From assembly GCF_011881725.1 (NCBI RefSeq), contig NZ_JAATUR010000016.1:1-64000 (forward strand): 64,000 bases of DNA. The letters run 5' to 3'. Positions within the stretch are counted from its first letter, which is position 1, and each line of letters begins with the position of its first letter. Both the position numbers and the translations under genes were made by a program. Source of the DNA: Escherichia coli. Lineage in GTDB: Bacteria > Pseudomonadota > Gammaproteobacteria > Enterobacterales > Enterobacteriaceae. The notes below the pieces were generated by a model. It made no database searches and was not told the DNA's origin. It worked only from the letters and a program-made list of their open reading frames with translations. Positions 16,873 to 26,994 of this stretch are shown here, piece by piece.

Positions 16873-18567
16873 TTAATTACCAGCGACTTGTTTTGGATTA
16901 AGTTTGGTAATATGGCCGCTTTCAGTTCCTGCTGCTGGGTCAATAACCACATTAATAATGGTCGGTTTGCGTGACTGAATACCGGTTGTTAATGCATGAC
17001 GAAGTTCATCTGTCGTGCTGACGTTATAGCCAACACCACGAAACGCATCCATTAATTTGTCATACCTTGCATGCTGCAGGAGATCTGTTGGTGATGGTGC
17101 ACCAGCTCCGCTGAGATCGACACCGTCTCCTCTGTAGATGCCACCATTATTAAAAATGACAATCGTCACCGGCAGGTTATAACGACATATCGTTTCGATT
17201 TCCATCCCACTGAAACCAAATGCACTATCGCCTTCTATGGCGACAACTGGCGATCCTGAGGTTACACTGGCGCCGATGGCATAACCCATCCCAATACCCA
17301 TAACTCCCCAGGTACCACAATCCAGACGATGGCGTGGTTTATACATATCAATAATATTTCGTGCATTATCCAGGGTATTTGCCCCTTCATTGACTAAATA
17401 AATATCCTTGTTGTCACGTAAAACATCGCGCACGGCACTCAATGCATTAAAGTAATTTAATGGTTGTGTTTCTGTACTTAACTTTTCCTGCATTTTTTGC
17501 GCATTTTGCTGCTTATGGATATTTAAAATATCGCGCCATACCAATGGAGTGGTAAATGTATTTTTTCCCAGTTCTGCCAACATACCTTGCATACTGGATG
17601 CAATATCGCCAACAACTGGCGCAGCAATCGGTCGGTTGCTGTCAATTTCCTGCGGTTCAATATCCAGTTGAATAAACTGTGTATCTGCCGCCCATCCTTT
17701 TTTACCGTGCGCCAGTAACCAATTCAGTCGCGCACCGACAAGCATGACAACGTCAGCATTTGCCAGAGCAAACGAACGCGCAGCTGCCGCAGAAAGCGGA
17801 TGCGTATCTTCCAGGATGCCTTTTGCCATAGACATTGGCAGGAATGGGATCTGAGTACTTTCAATAAACTCACGAAGCTGTTCATCAGCTTGTGAATACG
17901 CTGCGCCTTTGCCAAGGATAATTAATGGCCGCTCTGCTTTTGCTAAAAGTGAAATTGCGCTAGTGACTGACTTCGGGCATGGCAATAATGCTGGCGACGG
18001 ATTTTCAACCTTAACAATAGTGGTTAACGCTTCGTCTTTTTCCATCGTCGCTGCCAGGACATTTGCCGGCAAATCAAGATAAACACCGCCAGGGCGACCC
18101 GAAACAGAGACCCGGATAGCGCGTGCCAACGCAATGCCAAGATCCTGCGGTTGGTTAACGCGAAATGCCGCTTTAGCATAAGGTTTTGCCGCATTCATTT
18201 GGTCCAACTCTTCATAATCACCTTGCTGGAGGTCGACGATCGCGCGGTCGCTGGAACCACTGATCATGATCATTGGAAAACCATTTACCGTTGCGTTAGC
18301 CAACGCGGTCAAACCATTCAGGAACCCCGGTGCAGAAACAGTCAGGCAGATCCCTGGCTTTTGTGTAAGAAAACCGCTTGCCGCCGCCGCATAGCCTGCA
18401 GACTGTTCATGACGAAACCCAATATAACGAATGCCTTCCGCCTGGGCATGGCGCGCCATGTCCGTCACAGGGATACCTACAACACCATAGATAGTGTCAA
18501 TATTATTCTGCTTTAATGCTTCAACGATGATATGCATACCATCTGTCATTTGAAGTTTATCTGACAT
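16873..18567 (-). CDS. oxc: Oxc, oxalyl-CoA decarboxylase
   Basis: A 564-residue thiamine-diphosphate enzyme that decarboxylates oxalyl-CoA to formyl-CoA, consuming a proton. The N-terminal pyrimidine-binding domain carries the activating Glu in GFRHEQSAGYAA (about residue 56). The C-terminal domain has the ThDP/Mg motif starting GDSAFGFSG and continuing to NN (about residues 446-476). It works with Frc, which regenerates oxalyl-CoA from formyl-CoA and oxalate. The pair gives oxalate-dependent acid tolerance in EvgA-induced cells. It lies 52 bases after frc on the same strand. Confidence 0.96.
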   Translation of the reverse strand: MSDKLQMTDGMHIIVEALKQNNIDTIYGVVGIPVTDMARHAQAEGIRYIGFRHEQSAGYAAAASGFLTQKPGICLTVSAPGFLNGLTALANATVNGFPMIMISGSSDRAIVDLQQGDYEELDQMNAAKPYAKAAFRVNQPQDLGIALARAIRVSVSGRPGGVYLDLPANVLAATMEKDEALTTIVKVENPSPALLPCPKSVTSAISLLAKAERPLIILGKGAAYSQADEQLREFIESTQIPFLPMSMAKGILEDTHPLSAAAARSFALANADVVMLVGARLNWLLAHGKKGWAADTQFIQLDIEPQEIDSNRPIAAPVVGDIASSMQGMLAELGKNTFTTPLVWRDILNIHKQQNAQKMQEKLSTETQPLNYFNALSAVRDVLRDNKDIYLVNEGANTLDNARNIIDMYKPRHRLDCGTWGVMGIGMGYAIGASVTSGSPVVAIEGDSAFGFSGMEIETICRYNLPVTIVIFNNGGIYRGDGVDLSGAGAPSPTDLLQHARYDKLMDAFRGVGYNVSTTDELRHALTTGIQSRKPTIINVVIDPAAGTESGHITKLNPKQVAGN

Positions 18568-18619
18568 GATTTATAACCTCGAAATTTTAAGAATTGGGGG
18601 CCAGAAGCCCCCGTTAATA

Positions 18620-19870
18620 TCAGATGGCGTGGTTTTGCTTCATTGCAGCAATTTCATCGTCGCTATACCCCAGCTCCTGCAATATAGCCGCGGTATGTTC
18701 ACCTAATAGCGGTGCCGCCTTAATATCAGGTGTAAATGAAGAGAATTTCATTGGGCAGCCTACTGTCAGGTATTTTCCACGTAACGGTTGTTCCACCTCA
18801 ACAACACTTCCACTTTGGCGCAAAGAAGGATCGAGTGAGATTTCTTTCATGCTTAAAACCGGTGCACATGGAATATCAAACTGAGTCAAATAGGCGACGG
18901 CTTCATGCTTATCAATAGTGACGGTATATTTTTCGATTTCGGCAAAAATATCGAAAATATGTGGCTGCCGGGCATGAGCTGTACTGTATGCCGGATCGGT
19001 AATCCATTCTGGTTTGCCGATGGCTTTACAAGTGTTTTCCCAGTTTTGTTCCTGAATAGTGAAATAAATATAGGCATTAGGATCGGTTTCCCAGCCTTTA
19101 CATTTCAGGATCCAGCCAGGCTGACCACCACCACCCGCATTCCCACCGCGTGGAACTGCGTCACCAAAAGTACCATTTGGATACTGCGGGTATTCTTCCA
19201 GAAAACCCAACTTATCGAGACGCTGCTGGTCACGTAATTTTACGCGGCAAAGGTTCAACACGGCGTCCTGCATCGACATGGTAACTCGTTGCCCACGGCC
19301 CGTTTTTTCACGATGCAGCAAAGCAGCAAGCAAACCGATCAGTAAATGCATTCCGGTATTGCTGTCACCCAACGCAGCGGCACTTACCAGCGGCGGGCCA
19401 TCCCAAAAGCCAGTGGTGGATGCTGCGCCCCCCGCAGCCTGAGCAACGTTTTCATAGGCTTTTACATTCACGTAAGGAGAACACTCATCAAACCCCTTGA
19501 TCGAACCAAAAATCATACGTGGATTGATCTCTTGAATATGCTCCCAGGTAAATCCCATATGATCAATGGCCCCTGGATGAAAGTTCTCGACTAAAATATC
19601 TGCTTCGCGGATCAGCTTTTCCATTACCTCTTTGCCTTCCGCGGTTTTAGTGTTTAATTCAATTGAACGTTTATTGCTGTTAAGCATGGTGAAGTAAAGC
19701 GCATCGATATCTGGAATATCTCGCAGCTGGCGACGCGTTACGTCACCAACGCCGGGACGTTCAATTTTAATAACGTCAGCGCCAAACCATGCCAGCATCT
19801 GAGTACAAGATGGGCCAGATTGCACACCAGTAAAATCGAGAACTTTAATTCCTTGAAGTGGAGTTGACAT
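18620..19870 (-). CDS. frc: Frc, formyl-CoA:oxalate CoA-transferase
   Basis: A 416-residue family III CoA-transferase that exchanges CoA between formyl-CoA and oxalate. The N-terminus ([20 protein letters not shown]) and the [11 protein letters not shown] segment are family hallmarks. The catalytic Asp is in [12 protein letters not shown] (Asp169 by family numbering). The glycine-rich loop [13 protein letters not shown] near residues 256-268 closes over the active site in known structures. It is the first gene of frc-oxc-yfdV-yfdE. A perfectly palindromic EvgA box lies about 250 bases upstream, consistent with acid induction. Confidence 0.96.
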   Translation of the reverse strand: MSTPLQGIKVLDFTGVQSGPSCTQMLAWFGADVIKIERPGVGDVTRRQLRDIPDIDALYFTMLNSNKRSIELNTKTAEGKEVMEKLIREADILVENFHPGAIDHMGFTWEHIQEINPRMIFGSIKGFDECSPYVNVKAYENVAQAAGGAASTTGFWDGPPLVSAAALGDSNTGMHLLIGLLAALLHREKTGRGQRVTMSMQDAVLNLCRVKLRDQQRLDKLGFLEEYPQYPNGTFGDAVPRGGNAGGGGQPGWILKCKGWETDPNAYIYFTIQEQNWENTCKAIGKPEWITDPAYSTAHARQPHIFDIFAEIEKYTVTIDKHEAVAYLTQFDIPCAPVLSMKEISLDPSLRQSGSVVEVEQPLRGKYLTVGCPMKFSSFTPDIKAAPLLGEHTAAILQELGYSDDEIAAMKQNHAI

Positions 19871-20121
19871 AGCAGTACCTATTAGTTAATTAAAAATGTG
19901 TTAATTCTGCGTTTATTTATGGAGTAGCACTGACTGTAAATAACTCGCAAAATATCGTCGTAACCACACTCGATATATTTGATTTTCAACATCGAATAAT
20001 AAAAATAATTTCATCGCTACTTCCAATTCCTTTCTGCATGGTGAGTAGTGAAGACGAAAAGAAGAATATAATAAATATTTTCACGTGGTAATCGGAGAGA
20101 TTCGCGACATTTGTGATGTTA

Positions 20122-20139
20122 TTCTTACAGCTGTAAGAA
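20122..20139. promoter_or_regulatory. EvgA box upstream of frc-oxc
   Basis: TTCTTACAGCTGTAAGAA is a perfect 18-bp palindrome and the best match in the window to the EvgA-box pattern. It sits between yfdX and frc, so EvgA can start transcription of frc-oxc-yfdV-yfdE independently of yfdX. Confidence 0.88.
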
Positions 20140-20291
20140 GCGGCGGCGATTTACAGGAAAAATATGTTCACACATTTTATAATGTACCATAAAACATAAC
20201 ATAAACAATGATATCGTGGAAAAGCGGGATTATTGCGCATTACTTTGGGGGATATAAGATGCGTTTTTATAGAACCGCGAGTACCAAATAA

Positions 20292-20328
20292 TTTTATGAC
20301 CACAATCTATCGTATTGTGGTCATAAAA
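20292..20328. terminator. 15-bp perfect hairpin after yfdX
   Basis: TTTTATGACCACAAT (20292-20306) and ATTGTGGTCATAAAA (20314-20328) form a perfect stem with a 7-base loop, about 55 bases after the yfdX stop. It should end most yfdX transcripts or protect their 3' end. It separates yfdX from frc. Confidence 0.75.
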
Positions 20329-20381
20329 AATTTCCGGCTAGAGGAGTTAAATCCTTTATCTCAATATGCAACCTGTCATCA

Positions 20382-21014
20382 TTAGTTCACAAACAGGGCT
20401 TCGCTATCGACGATAATACCATCTTCTGCACCTTTAAGTGCCAGGTTTGCCTCATAGTATTTCTTTTTATCAAGCAGTTTCTTCGCATCAGCAAGTGCAT
20501 TACGAGTCTGTTTAAGCGGCATCAAATATTGATTTTCCATTACACCAACACCAGCCAGGCGAAGTTCTTCCATTGCACCCTTTTTATCCCCTTTCGCCAT
20601 TTTTTCATTCGCAATTTTTATCGCAGCTTCTTTTTCAGGTGTCGCTACATAACTCTCGGAAATTCCGACAGATGCGTTAATGACAATATATTGGTCATCA
20701 TTAAGGTTGGTCTTTTTGCCTGGCTTAGCGAACTTTGCCCACTCGGTGCTGTCATCTGACAGCAATGCTGAAGCTTCGTTGGTCAGTTCTTTTGCCTTTT
20801 CTGGATCGCCATGAAACAGAGCCAGGCGTGCTATCTGCACATCACGCATCGCATATAAACCTTGTTCAGAGATACGCTCGGCTGCTGCCGTTTTCTGGGT
20901 TTGCTGAACTTGCTGAGTTTGCTGTTGTGCCGCTACCGGTGCATTATCGGCTGCCCATACAGTTGAAGATGCCAGAATTGCTGTGACCATCGTAGCCATA
21001 ATTAAACGTTTCAT
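20382..21014 (-). CDS. yfdX: YfdX, EvgA-induced periplasmic protein
   Basis: A 210-residue secreted protein of the YfdX family. A clear signal peptide (residues 1-21, cleaved after VWA) precedes a Gln-rich stretch ([13 protein letters not shown], about residues 30-42) and a helical domain with repeated basic/acidic helices. The molecular role is unproven; chaperone-like and acid-resistance roles have been proposed. It is among the genes most strongly induced by EvgA, and an EvgA box lies 136 bases upstream. It is separated from frc by a strong hairpin. Confidence 0.92.
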   Translation of the reverse strand: MKRLIMATMVTAILASSTVWAADNAPVAAQQQTQQVQQTQKTAAAERISEQGLYAMRDVQIARLALFHGDPEKAKELTNEASALLSDDSTEWAKFAKPGKKTNLNDDQYIVINASVGISESYVATPEKEAAIKIANEKMAKGDKKGAMEELRLAGVGVMENQYLMPLKQTRNALADAKKLLDKKKYYEANLALKGAEDGIIVDSEALFVN

Positions 21015-21111
21015 ACTTGCCTCATTCTTTAACAGTTTTAGAAAACGCTGCCATCATATTGGGTGAGCATGAAATGAGAAATCAGAGAGCTACGGTTATT
21101 TTGAAAGAGTT

Positions 21112-21167
21112 ATCTTACAACTGTAGTGATTATCGCAAAGAGGCTTTTCGTCTTACAATTGTAGGAA
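21112..21167. promoter_or_regulatory. EvgA box (and degenerate second box) upstream of yfdX
   Basis: GTCTTACAATTGTAGGAA at 21150-21167 matches the EvgA-box pattern at all but one position. A weaker relative, ATCTTACAACTGTAGTGA, lies at 21112-21129, 38 bases nearer yfdX. Two boxes could give the strong induction known for yfdX. Confidence 0.75.
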
Positions 21168-21309
21168 TATGCTTTCTTCCGCAGAGAACTATTCTTATAT
21201 ACCACAAAGATATGTAATTTATTATTTAACTGTAAATACAGATTAATTAAATGTAAATACATCTATAACATCATAGTACCCAACGAAACTATTATCAGGA
21301 TAATTTCCC

Positions 21310-21600
21310 ATGAAAGCAAACTTAATACTTTTTAGCTTATTTTTATTTGCATCCATTATGACATGCAATGTTTTTGCTTTTTCCACTTCTGGTAGTGGAA
21401 GTGAGACGAGCGATAAATATATGGAAAAAAACGCAACAATGACTCTAACTCACTCTACAAAATTTCAGCCGTCACAGGCGATTTCATATAAGATGAGAGA
21501 AGATGTACCACCATTAAACCTCACAGACGAAACCACCGCCTCTTTTCAGTCAAAGGCGAGTTATCTTATTCATCCTGTGCGATCACACAGTGTCTATTAG
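21310..21600 (+). CDS. ypdI: YpdI, putative lipoprotein linked to colanic acid
   Basis: A 96-residue small secreted protein. The N-terminus is a signal sequence with a Cys at residue 19 (FASIMTCNVFAF), the known basis for calling it a lipoprotein. The rest is Ser/Thr-rich and low in complexity. Overexpression of K-12 ypdI was reported to affect colanic acid production; the mechanism is unknown. Here the residue before the Cys is Thr, not the usual Gly/Ala/Ser, so lipidation may be poor. The protein also runs five residues (SHSVY) past the end I remember for K-12. It has a well-placed AGGA upstream. Confidence 0.8.
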   Translation: MKANLILFSLFLFASIMTCNVFAFSTSGSGSETSDKYMEKNATMTLTHSTKFQPSQAISYKMREDVPPLNLTDETTASFQSKASYLIHPVRSHSVY

Positions 21601-21694
21601 AGGAATAACAAAATGCAGTCTGTCATATGGCAGGCGAACAATCATGGCTGTTGCTGATATGAACGCCTGCCCAAATGTGAATCATACTCACCCT

Positions 21695-21937
21695 CTACCG
21701 TCTTCCATACCCCACCATAAAGCGAATCATCAAGCCACAAGCCGGGGCAAGAAACATAAATATCCCCGTCACCAGATCATTACCGCCAGTTAACCACATG
21801 GTGAAGTAATAAATTAGTGCTGCGAGGATCACCATGCCGAAAAAAGAAGAGACAGCCGATACCACATTCAGTACCTGACCGATGTATCCGCTTACGCAGA
21901 CAATACACAGGGCGAGAAACATCCATAAATAAATCAT
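21695..21937 (-). CDS. yfdY: YfdY, small inner-membrane protein (DUF2545)
   Basis: An 80-residue hydrophobic protein with three likely transmembrane segments (MFLALCIVCVSGYIG; VVSAVSSFFGMVILAALIYYF; LVTGIFMFLAPACGLMI). It matches K-12 YfdY almost residue for residue. The function is unknown; biofilm-related effects have been suggested. It is a single gene facing ypdI, with AGGAGGT-like bases just before its start codon (CAACCTCCT on the plus strand), a very strong ribosome binding site. Confidence 0.88.
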   Translation of the reverse strand: MIYLWMFLALCIVCVSGYIGQVLNVVSAVSSFFGMVILAALIYYFTMWLTGGNDLVTGIFMFLAPACGLMIRFMVGYGRR

Positions 21938-22289
21938 AGCTCAACCTCCTGCCGCGCTAAAAAACCAGTAACTTCAGTCACTTTAATAATAAGACAATCC
22001 TTAATCGCTGGCAATTTTTGCTAAGCATTAATGAAAACAACATGTTGAATGTAAGACTATTCCAGGGGGAAAAATATTTATACTGCACGATTAATAATCA
22101 GTAGCTGAAAGCTGTTAGCCAGTGATAAAATAGAGTTACCGCATTCATGCTCCTCGTGGTTATGTCCTGGCTAGTCTTTACACTCTTTACAGGAACCATT
22201 GTCGTACATGATGGCCCAATTAATTGAGTGTACCGCTGTCGACATGGAATCTTCTGCGATACAACAATTCGTATTTACAGAAGGTAACT
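21938..22289. promoter_or_regulatory. yfdY-lpxP divergent region with long lpxP leader
   Basis: There are 352 bases with no credible gene. The lpxP promoter must lie here, and lpxP is known to be cold-induced, which often involves a structured leader. The frame of lpxP stays open for 22 codons upstream of the chosen start. I see no clear terminator or operator. Confidence 0.45.
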
Positions 22290-23210
22290 ATGTTTCCAAA
22301 ATGCAAATTTTCCCGCGAGTTTCTGCATCCTCGCTACTGGCTGACGTGGTTTGGTCTTGGCGTACTCTGGCTTTGGGTACAACTTCCTTATCCTGTTCTG
22401 TGCTTTCTTGGCACACGTATAGGCACGATGGCCAGACCATTCCTGAAACGTCGTGAATCCATCGCCCGTAAAAACCTGGAACTTTGTTTCCCGCAGCATT
22501 CTCCTGAAGAGCGCGAGAAGATGATTGCCGACAACTTTCGCTCACTCGGCATGGCGTTGGTAGAAACAGGAATGGCGTGGTTCTGGCCAGATCGTCGCGT
22601 GCGTAAATGGTTTGATGTTGAAGGGCTGGATAACCTGCAACGCGCACAAATGCAAAATCGCGGCGTGATGGTTGTCGGTGTGCACTTTATGTCGCTGGAG
22701 CTGGGTGGCCGCGTAATGGGACTTTGCCAACCGATGATGGCTACTTACCGTCCGCATAATAATCAACTGATGGAATGGGTACAGACCCGTGGTCGCATGC
22801 GTTCCAATAAAGCGATGATCGGTCGAAATAATCTGCGCGGCATTGTCAGTGCGCTGAAAAAAGGTGAAGCCGTATGGTTTGCACCTGACCAGGATTATGG
22901 TCGTAAGGGTAGCTCCTTCGCGCCGTTCTTTGCGGTAGAAAATGTTGCTACAACCAATGGCACCTACGTCCTCTCTCGCCTCTCCGGCGCAGCTATGCTA
23001 ACTGTGACGATGGTACGAAAAGCCGATTATAGCGGTTACCGTCTGTTTATTACGCCAGAGATTGAAGGCTATCCGGCTGATGAAGCTCAGGCCGCTGCCT
23101 ATATGAACAAAATTATTGAGAATGAGATAATGCGCGCACCAGAGCAGTATCTCTGGATCCATCGCCGCTTCAAAACGCGTCCGGTGGGTGAAGCCTCGTT
23201 ATACGTTTAG
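22290..23210 (+). CDS. lpxP: LpxP, cold-induced palmitoleoyl transferase of lipid A
   Basis: A 306-residue inner-membrane acyltransferase of the LpxL/HtrB family that adds palmitoleate to Kdo2-lipid IVA at low temperature, replacing laurate. It has an N-terminal membrane anchor (YWLTWFGLGVLWLWVQLPY) and the catalytic HX4E motif in VGVHFMSLELG (about residues 130-140). The FAPDQDYGRKGS segment, also conserved in the family, follows at about 220. The start at 22290 (MFPKCKFSREF) is preceded by GAAGGT and gives the K-12 length. A possible longer form from 22224 lacks support. A terminator follows. Confidence 0.95.
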   Translation: MFPKCKFSREFLHPRYWLTWFGLGVLWLWVQLPYPVLCFLGTRIGTMARPFLKRRESIARKNLELCFPQHSPEEREKMIADNFRSLGMALVETGMAWFWPDRRVRKWFDVEGLDNLQRAQMQNRGVMVVGVHFMSLELGGRVMGLCQPMMATYRPHNNQLMEWVQTRGRMRSNKAMIGRNNLRGIVSALKKGEAVWFAPDQDYGRKGSSFAPFFAVENVATTNGTYVLSRLSGAAMLTVTMVRKADYSGYRLFITPEIEGYPADEAQAAAYMNKIIENEIMRAPEQYLWIHRRFKTRPVGEASLYV

Positions 23211-23533
23211 CCAATACCCCAGGCTTTGTCCTTCCTCGAATAAGCCATAATAACATCATGGTTTTTATGGCTTTTTTTCTTAAGATTTTTCCCTTCGCTG
23301 AATAGCGAATTATTACTGCCAGAAATCAAACTGTCGCCGATATGCGACACTCGTAAGTTACTAAAAGTAAATAAGAAAACGCCACTTGTTTCGATTTAGT
23401 TTTAGGCGTACATTAGCGCCGTCTCGAGCCAATATGCTCAGAATTCTGAGGTGATGCCCGCTGGTGTCAGCTCACTGTACCAGGTGTAATGAAGTCATTC
23501 AGGCGTAGCAGTAAATACGCGGAGAGATGTAAA
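23211..23533. promoter_or_regulatory. lpxP-ypdK gap with possible leader peptide
   Basis: After the lpxP terminator comes an AT-rich stretch, then about 130 bases leading to ypdK. These contain an 11-codon frame (ATG at 23454, stop at 23487-23489, GAGGTG upstream). Its stop overlaps an ATG that is in frame with ypdK. The structure looks like a translated leader, described under findings. Confidence 0.4.
23242..23279 (+). terminator. lpxP terminator
   Basis: AAGCCATAA (23242-23250) pairs with TTATGGCTT (23265-23273), followed by a T-run, 32 bases after the lpxP stop. Confidence 0.8.
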
Positions 23534-23605
23534 GTGAAATATTTCTTTATGGGCATTTCTTTTATGGTCATCGTTTGGGCCGGTACTTTTGCCCTGATGA
23601 TCTAA
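23534..23605 (+). CDS. ypdK: YpdK, 23-residue membrane peptide
   Basis: A GTG-started frame of 23 codons encoding MKYFFMGISFMVIVWAGTFA and three more residues. It matches the YpdK small protein whose synthesis was shown in K-12. It is essentially one transmembrane helix. GGAGA at 23520-23524 is well spaced for the GTG. A perfect 11-bp terminator hairpin follows. The function is unknown. The in-frame ATG at 23489 would add 15 basic residues; I keep the short form because it is the one documented. Confidence 0.85.
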   Translation: MKYFFMGISFMVIVWAGTFALMI

Positions 23606-23624
23606 AAGCAAACTGTGCAATGAA

Positions 23625-23650
23625 AAACAGGAGCCATCAGGCTCCTGTTT
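23625..23650. terminator. Bidirectional terminator between ypdK and alaC
   Basis: AAACAGGAGCC and GGCTCCTGTTT form a perfect 11-bp stem with an ATCA loop. A and T runs flank it, so it can serve ypdK and the converging alaC. Confidence 0.85.
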
Positions 23651-23668
23651 GCATTTCTGGCGAAGGCG

Positions 23669-24907
23669 TTATTCCGCGTTTTCGTGAATATGTTTGCTGC
23701 TGGCGGGTAGTAAACCGTCGGCACGGAACATCGCTTTAATCCCACGAATCGCCTGACGAATACGGTCGCGGTTTTCAATCAGCGCAAAACGAACATGCGT
23801 ATCACCATAGTCGCCAAAGCCGATTCCTGGCGAGACACACACTTTCGCTTCATTCAGCAGCTTCTTGGCAAATTCCAGCGAGCCCATTGCCGCATATTGT
23901 TCCGGGATTTTCGCCCAGACATACATCGAAGCTTTCGGCATTTCGACCATCCAGCCCGCTTCATGTAGCCCTTTTACCAGCACATCGCGCCGACGTTTAT
24001 ACTGTTCGGCAATGTCACGCACGCACTGTTGATCGCCTTCGAGCGCCGCAATGGCGGCAACCTGTAATGGCGTAAAGGTGCCGTAATCGTGATAACTTTT
24101 GATGCGTGCCAGCGCGCTAACCAGCGTTTTATTGCCGACCATAAAGCCTATGCGCCAGCCCGCCATGTTGTAGCTTTTCGACAGCGTAAAGAACTCGACC
24201 GCCACGTCTCGTGCACCCGGCACCTGCATAATTGACGGCGCTTTCCAGCCATCATAGACGATATCAGCATAGGCCAGGTCGTGGACCACCAGCACGTCGT
24301 AGCGTTTCGCCAGCGCGACAACCTTCTCAAAGAACTCCAGCTCCACGCATTGCGCAGTAGGGTTTGACGGGAATCCGAGGATCATCATTTTCGGTTTCGG
24401 ATAACTTTCCCGAATAGCGCGTTCCAGCTCATTGAAGAAATCGACACCTTCCACCAGCGGCACTGAACGGACCTGTGCACCGGCAATCACCGCGCCGTAA
24501 ATATGAATGGGGTAGCTTGGATTCGGTACCAGCACGGTGTCGCCGTGATCCAGCGTCGCCAGCATCAGATGCGCCAGCCCCTCTTTCGAGCCAATGGTGA
24601 CGATGGCTTCTGATTCCGGATCGATCGCAACGTCATAGCGTTCCTGATACCAACGGGAAATCGCGCGACGTAACCGCGGAATACCACGCGAGGTGGAATA
24701 ACCGTGTGTGTCCGGTCGCTGCGCCACAGTACATAATTTTTCGACGATATGCGGCGGGGTCGCGCCGTCCGGGTTACCCATACTGAAATCGATAATATCT
24801 TCGCCGCGCCGACGCGCAGCCATCTTCAGTTCAGCGGTAATGTTAAAAACGTAGGGCGGGAGACGATCAATACGCGTAAAGCGACGTTCAGGGCGAGTGT
24901 CAGCCAT
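23669..24907 (-). CDS. alaC: AlaC, glutamate-pyruvate aminotransferase
   Basis: A 412-residue fold-type I PLP aminotransferase that makes most of the cell's L-alanine from pyruvate and glutamate, together with AlaA. The PLP-binding Lys is in [16 protein letters not shown] (about residues 240-255), the Asn/Tyr pocket in [12 protein letters not shown] and [12 protein letters not shown], and the substrate carboxylate-binding Arg in VRFALIEN near the C-terminus. Length and sequence match K-12 AlaC (YfdZ). It is a single-gene unit, divergent from ypdA across 375 bases. Confidence 0.95.
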   Translation of the reverse strand: MADTRPERRFTRIDRLPPYVFNITAELKMAARRRGEDIIDFSMGNPDGATPPHIVEKLCTVAQRPDTHGYSTSRGIPRLRRAISRWYQERYDVAIDPESEAIVTIGSKEGLAHLMLATLDHGDTVLVPNPSYPIHIYGAVIAGAQVRSVPLVEGVDFFNELERAIRESYPKPKMMILGFPSNPTAQCVELEFFEKVVALAKRYDVLVVHDLAYADIVYDGWKAPSIMQVPGARDVAVEFFTLSKSYNMAGWRIGFMVGNKTLVSALARIKSYHDYGTFTPLQVAAIAALEGDQQCVRDIAEQYKRRRDVLVKGLHEAGWMVEMPKASMYVWAKIPEQYAAMGSLEFAKKLLNEAKVCVSPGIGFGDYGDTHVRFALIENRDRIRQAIRGIKAMFRADGLLPASSKHIHENAE

Positions 24908-25282
24908 AATTTCCTCAGATTAACGTGAGCGCCCGGACCGTCCGAGCGACGCTGCCACGATGGTGGCTGTTTTGAAAATAGCCTGATTAATTTCTGTCTG
25001 TCCAGCGTTTTAGATCATTTTTGTTAATGGCTTAAAATGAGGAACACTACCTTAAAAACAGGAAATTTATATACGTTAACAAGAAAATTAAATTAATTTT
25101 ATTAACATTATAATTTCAATAAATTTACTAACCAAACGTGCATTATCAAGAGATGTATTGCTAATACACCATTCACCTTTAAATCCCCTTTTAAAATTGT
25201 GGTTTTTCCTCAAAAACGGCCTGCTGGTCATCAGCCTCCTGGTTACCTATCATAGAGGTTTAAACCTTATTCAGAGTCACCC
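24908..25282. promoter_or_regulatory. alaC-ypdA divergent region
   Basis: The first 100 bases hold the alaC leader. Bases 25060-25200 are strikingly AT-rich (long A/T runs), then a normal-composition leader runs into ypdA. I see no open frame and no recognised operator. Confidence 0.5.
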
Positions 25283-26980
25283 GTGCACGAAATATTCAAC
25301 ATGCTGCTGGCGGTCTTCGATCGGGCAGCGCTAATGCTTATCTGCCTGTTCTTCCTCATTCGTATCCGCCTGTTTCGCGAACTGTTGCACAAGTCGGCGC
25401 ACTCAGCAAAAGAGTTGCTCGCTGTTACCGCCATTTTCTCGCTGTTCGCCCTGTTCAGTACCTGGTCCGGCGTTCCGGTGGAAGGCTCGCTGGTTAACGT
25501 GCGTATTATCGCGGTAATGTCAGGTGGGATCCTGTTTGGCCCGTGGGTGGGTATCATTACCGGGGTGATCGCGGGTATTCACCGTTATTTAATTGATATC
25601 GGCGGCGTAACGGCGATCCCCTGCTTTATCACCAGTATTCTGGCGGGTTGTATCTCTGGCTGGATCAACCTGAAAATCCCCAAAGCACAACGCTGGCGTG
25701 TCGGTATTCTGGGTGGCATGTTGTGTGAAACGTTAACCATGATTCTGGTGATTGTCTGGGCGCCGACCACCGAACTGGGGATCGATATCGTTTCTAAAAT
25801 CGGGATTCCAATGATCCTCGGCAGCGTCTGTATCGGCTTTATTGTGCTGCTGGTACAAAGCGTTGAGGGCGAAAAAGAGGCCAGCGCTGCGCGACAAGCC
25901 AAGCTAGCGCTGGATATCGCCAATAAAACTCTGCCGCTGTTTCGTCATGTCAATAGCGAGTCATTACGCAAGGTCTGCGAAATTATCCGCGATGACATTC
26001 ACGCTGACGCGGTGGCAATCACCAATACCGATCATGTGCTGGCGTATGTCGGCGTGGGCGAACACAACTATCAGAATGGCGATGACTTCATTAGTCCGAC
26101 TACCCGTCAGGCGATGAATTACGGAAAAATCATCATTAAAAACAATGATGAAGCCCACCGCACACCAGAGATTCATTCGATGCTGGTGATCCCATTGTGG
26201 GAGAAAGGCGTTGTGACCGGAACACTGAAAATCTACTACTGCCACGCGCACCAGATTACGTCCTCATTACAGGAAATGGCGGTCGGTCTGTCGCAAATCA
26301 TCTCCACGCAACTGGAGGTTTCACGCGCCGAACAACTACGTGAAATGGCAAATAAGGCAGAGCTTCGCGCCCTGCAAAGCAAAATTAATCCCCATTTTCT
26401 GTTTAATGCTCTGAACGCTATTTCATCGTCAATCCGTCTGAATCCGGATACCGCTCGCCAGCTGATCTTTAATCTGTCGCGTTATCTGCGCTATAACATT
26501 GAATTAAAAGACGATGAGCAAATCGATATCAAAAAAGAGCTGTATCAAATTAAAGACTATATTGCCATTGAGCAGGCCCGCTTTGGCGACAAGCTGACGG
26601 TTATCTATGATATTGATGAAGAGGTGAATTGCTGCATTCCCAGCCTGCTGATCCAGCCGTTGGTGGAAAACGCCATTGTCCACGGTATTCAGCCTTGCAA
26701 GGGAAAAGGCGTTGTCACCATCAGCGTTGCGGAGTGCGGTAATCGGGTCCGAATTGCCGTAAGAGATACCGGGCATGGCATCGATCCAAAGGTGATTGAG
26801 CGGGTCGAAGCGAACGAAATGCCGGGCAATAAAATCGGTCTGCTGAATGTGCATCATCGCGTGAAGTTATTATATGGCGAGGGGTTACATATCCGCCGCC
26901 TGGAACCAGGAACGGAAATTGCGTTTTACATTCCTAACCAACGCACCCCTGTCGCCTCACAGGCTACGTTATTGCTTTGA
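25283..26980 (+). CDS. ypdA: YpdA (PyrS), pyruvate-sensing LytS-type histidine kinase
   Basis: A 565-residue sensor kinase of the LytS family. A 5TM-5TMR_LYT membrane domain (about residues 1-195), a GAF domain (about 225-345) and a His_kinase catalytic module follow in order. The phospho-acceptor His is in [16 protein letters not shown] (about residue 371-386). The N box is [10 protein letters not shown] and the G box GHGIDP with [12 protein letters not shown]. It detects external pyruvate and signals to YpdB. The start is GTG at 25283, in the K-12 position. ypdB begins 14 bases after its stop and ypdC follows, so ypdABC is one operon. Confidence 0.95.
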   Translation: MHEIFNMLLAVFDRAALMLICLFFLIRIRLFRELLHKSAHSAKELLAVTAIFSLFALFSTWSGVPVEGSLVNVRIIAVMSGGILFGPWVGIITGVIAGIHRYLIDIGGVTAIPCFITSILAGCISGWINLKIPKAQRWRVGILGGMLCETLTMILVIVWAPTTELGIDIVSKIGIPMILGSVCIGFIVLLVQSVEGEKEASAARQAKLALDIANKTLPLFRHVNSESLRKVCEIIRDDIHADAVAITNTDHVLAYVGVGEHNYQNGDDFISPTTRQAMNYGKIIIKNNDEAHRTPEIHSMLVIPLWEKGVVTGTLKIYYCHAHQITSSLQEMAVGLSQIISTQLEVSRAEQLREMANKAELRALQSKINPHFLFNALNAISSSIRLNPDTARQLIFNLSRYLRYNIELKDDEQIDIKKELYQIKDYIAIEQARFGDKLTVIYDIDEEVNCCIPSLLIQPLVENAIVHGIQPCKGKGVVTISVAECGNRVRIAVRDTGHGIDPKVIERVEANEMPGNKIGLLNVHHRVKLLYGEGLHIRRLEPGTEIAFYIPNQRTPVASQATLLL

Positions 26981-26994
26981 GCCGGAGTGATATT

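Larger units (their letters stand above)
19871..20381. other. frc-yfdX intergenic region, 511 bases
   Basis: It holds the EvgA box at 20122 and the hairpin at 20292. The rest is AT-rich and has no reading frame I would defend. The length leaves room for a long 5' leader on frc. Confidence 0.6.

Noticed and set aside
22199-22456. 85-codon frame overlapping the lpxP start
   Set aside because: It overlaps lpxP in another frame, and its first part is the lpxP leader.
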